Assembly: GCA_021797675.1 (NCBI GenBank)
Contig: JAJZZH010000160.1
Location: 1-34,912, forward strand
Source of the DNA: Bacillota bacterium
Lineage (GTDB): Bacteria > Bacillota > Sulfobacillia > Sulfobacillales > Sulfobacillaceae
Direction: 5' to 3'
Length of the DNA: 34,912 nucleotides
In this document: piece by piece, positions 33,616-34,912 of the stretch
Numbering within the stretch: the first letter of the stretch is position 1
Layout: each line of letters opens with the position of its first letter
Position numbers and translations under genes: made by a program
The notes under the pieces: generated by a model
The model's input: only the letters and a program-made list of their open reading frames with translations
Told to the model about the DNA's origin: nothing
Databases searched by the model: none

Positions 33616-33624
33616 AGTGTACCA
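33616..33624 (-). promoter_or_regulatory. Possible extended -10 promoter for paaABCD
   Basis: TGGTACACT on the minus strand, the same form as at 12609. Transcription would begin near 33609, leaving about 58 bases before the paaA ATG. No -35 or PaaR-type operator is recognised. Confidence 0.42.
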
Positions 33625-34800
33625 CGTTTCCATCCGTGGGCAGAACGCATCCGACAGCCCAGCCTGACTGTTCTTCGCCGCGCAGTCTCTCGCCAATTGG
33701 CAAACGCCCCACCCCCATCCCAAGAGGGATCGGGGGGGCCCTGAGACACGGCGGGCATTTTGCTGATTGCTGCCACGGACCGCTGAGAGCTGAGGCGGCG
33801 GCCGCCAGCATTCGACCATTTGAGGTGGGTTCGGTCGAAGAGCGCCGGGTTACCCCTGTTTTGAACACCAGCGTTCTCCTGCTTCGAATCCGCACAATCG
33901 GAACCGCAACCTCATCTCGAAAGTCCGGTCGGTGGCCGTGACCGTCCCCTTCCCCGGGGCCCTCAGGCGGCTTCCCGTGAGTCAGGAGGGAGCCCGCCCC
34001 CCACCGCTACCGCTTCCCTTTGCGTCCCCTTGGGGGTGTGAAGCAGGCGCCCGCACGGGGACGCCTTGGCCGGTAAATCAGTGCGGTAGCGGGCCTGCGC
34101 CGGCGGGGCACATTCCCACCACCCACTCAGGTGGACAGCGTCGCTTGCCCTCGAACATCTCCTGGAGAATCTTCAAGACCCGCTCTCCCGCAGTTCCGGA
34201 CCGGTGTCCCGGCGCTCCACGGTCATCGTGCCCTCCCTCAGCGGGCAAGGTTTTGACCTGGACCGGAACGCGAATCTGGCCGTCCACCGTAGGTGGAAGA
34301 TCACCACCCGGACGTTGCCGCGGTAACCGCTGGGATCGCAAGGATCTTGAAGGGCATGGTGATCCGCCGGCCCGTCTTGGAAAAAGTACATCCCCAGATA
34401 AGTCAGGTATGGCATCAGGGAGGGAGGGAAACGACCATCCTGAGGTTATTTTCGACCGCCACGACCCATCTCATCGGCAATAGTCCTCGTGATTTCAGAG
34501 CCCAAACCCCACCACCTGACTTAACCGATCATGTATGTTGGAAAATGCCAATGCGAACCGTTAAACCCTTTCGTCCAACCCCGCGGTCATCCGATCCGAA
34601 GTGCACTATTGACAAGAGCCCCAGGGCTGGGACTCGCGTTTGGCATGGGCCACGCCAAACGCGAACCACAATGGTGAGGCTGCATCTTGTTCCGACAATC
34701 CTTACAGACTCGGCAAGGATTCCTCAAACCAGAGGCTAAACACCCATTAAAGCCCGAGCTCCCGATGCTCATGTGGACCCTCGGCTTCACCGAATGCCCG
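33625..34800. mobile_element. Transposon debris, no intact gene
   Basis: Nothing here reads as an intact gene on either strand. The segment 33996-34045 is the third of the dispersed related stretches, with the minus frame QREAVAVGGGLPPDS resembling a TnpB tail. A perfect inverted repeat CGCGTTTGGC / GCCAAACGCG spans 34635-34663 with a nine-base loop. A CxxC-bearing minus frame near 34700 (CRVCKDCRNKM) has no family match. The element reading rests on repeat similarity and the end at 34801. Confidence 0.35.
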
Positions 34801-34823
34801 CGAGAAGCCCCCGGCTTTAGCCG
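34801..34823 (+). mobile_element. IS200/IS605-type right-end hairpin
   Basis: AGCCCCCGGCTTTAGCCGTG followed by GGGAGG has the CCCC-GGC-TTTA-GCC-GTGGGG form typical of the 3' subterminal palindrome of TnpB-encoding elements, reading in the plus direction. The corresponding tnpB would lie upstream on the plus strand, where only degenerate sequence is seen. Confidence 0.5.
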
Positions 34824-34862
34824 TGGGGAGGAAAGCGGGCTTGCGCCGCTAGGCGGAAATGG

Positions 34863-34912
34863 GTTTTTGTGCATAGTGCCATCCTCCGTTGCGTTGCAGA
34901 ATGCGACAATGT
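34863..34912 (-). repeat. Partial copy of the PrsW-gene leader/start region
   Basis: Compared with 10325-10376, GCATAGTGCC and CGTTGCGTTGC are shared with similar spacing, flanked on one side by a T-run and on the other by AATGT. On the minus strand both read GCAACGCAACG, a purine-rich GG site, GGCACT and ATG followed by an A-rich codon run. It opens a frame from 34874 (MHKNPFPPSG) that soon loses sense. It may be a remnant of a paralogous gene start or a dispersed leader element. Confidence 0.45.

Noticed and set aside
1-34912. tRNA or rRNA genes
   Set aside because: No cloverleaf-type TTCGANTC/CCA arrangement or conserved rRNA segment was recognised on reading; a covariance search was not possible.

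Overview
The window looks like chromosome from an aerobic, moderately GC-rich, Gram-positive-type (Bacillota/Firmicutes-like) heterotroph. The support is strong AAGGAGG-type ribosome binding sites with frequent GTG and TTG starts, a CtaB plus DUF420 (CtaM-like) cytochrome oxidase assembly pair, a 7Fe bacillus-type ferredoxin, a YaaH-like GH18 lipoprotein, a protein resembling the YIEGIA capping subunit, and many decayed IS200/IS605-type (TnpB) remnants. A Sulfobacillus-like lineage would fit, but this is inference from gene style and not from a marker gene.

Layout. 1-4.2 kb: a RodZ-like cell-shape protein (minus) divergent from purK-purE, then an RlmM/FtsJ-like RNA methyltransferase. 4.7-8.2 kb: a minus-strand run of ferredoxin, DUF420/CtaM-like protein, MFS exporter and CtaB (heme O synthase). 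8.2-9.3 kb: a gene-poor stretch with an internally deleted IS200/IS605-like element. 9.4-10.6 kb: a zinc-ribbon PrsW-type membrane protease with a clear promoter and a long leader. 10.95-11.1 kb: a tandem array of 48-bp units. 11.4-13.4 kb: three unknown membrane proteins. 13.9-14.7 kb: a frameshifted tnpB relic. 15-16.4 kb: a UbiE-type methyltransferase fused to a universal stress protein domain, convergent with a small YIEGIA-capping-like gene. 16.8-20.4 kb: an aldo/keto reductase and a large exported clan GH-A glycosidase. 20.6-21 kb: a second 48-bp array, abutting a truncated tnpB. 21.2-25.2 kb: an AI-2E-type permease, divergent MurJ, a small membrane protein and a Bax-inhibitor-1-like protein. 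25.2-26.4 kb: transposon debris. 26.4-27.6 kb: a Cys/Met-metabolism PLP enzyme. 27.6-30.7 kb: an acyl-CoA ligase and a GH18 lipoprotein. 30.9-33.6 kb: a paaABCD operon for phenylacetyl-CoA epoxidation. 33.6-34.9 kb: more transposon debris.

How the genes work together. PurK and PurE carry out the two-step carboxylation of AIR. CtaB and the DUF420 protein serve heme A/cytochrome oxidase assembly. PaaABCD is the oxygenase part of aerobic phenylacetate catabolism, and the nearby ligase could activate an aromatic or fatty acid. MurJ, the RodZ-like protein, the GH18 lipoprotein and the GH-A enzyme relate to envelope or extracellular glycan work.

The most unusual signals are two 48-bp tandem-repeat arrays 9.7 kb apart that belong to one family (about 81% identical when oriented alike), one of them replacing the 3' half of a tnpB; the methyltransferase-Usp fusion; a ribosome-binding-site hairpin on the GH-A gene; a likely AUU start for the DUF420 gene; and several perfect palindromes in leaders.
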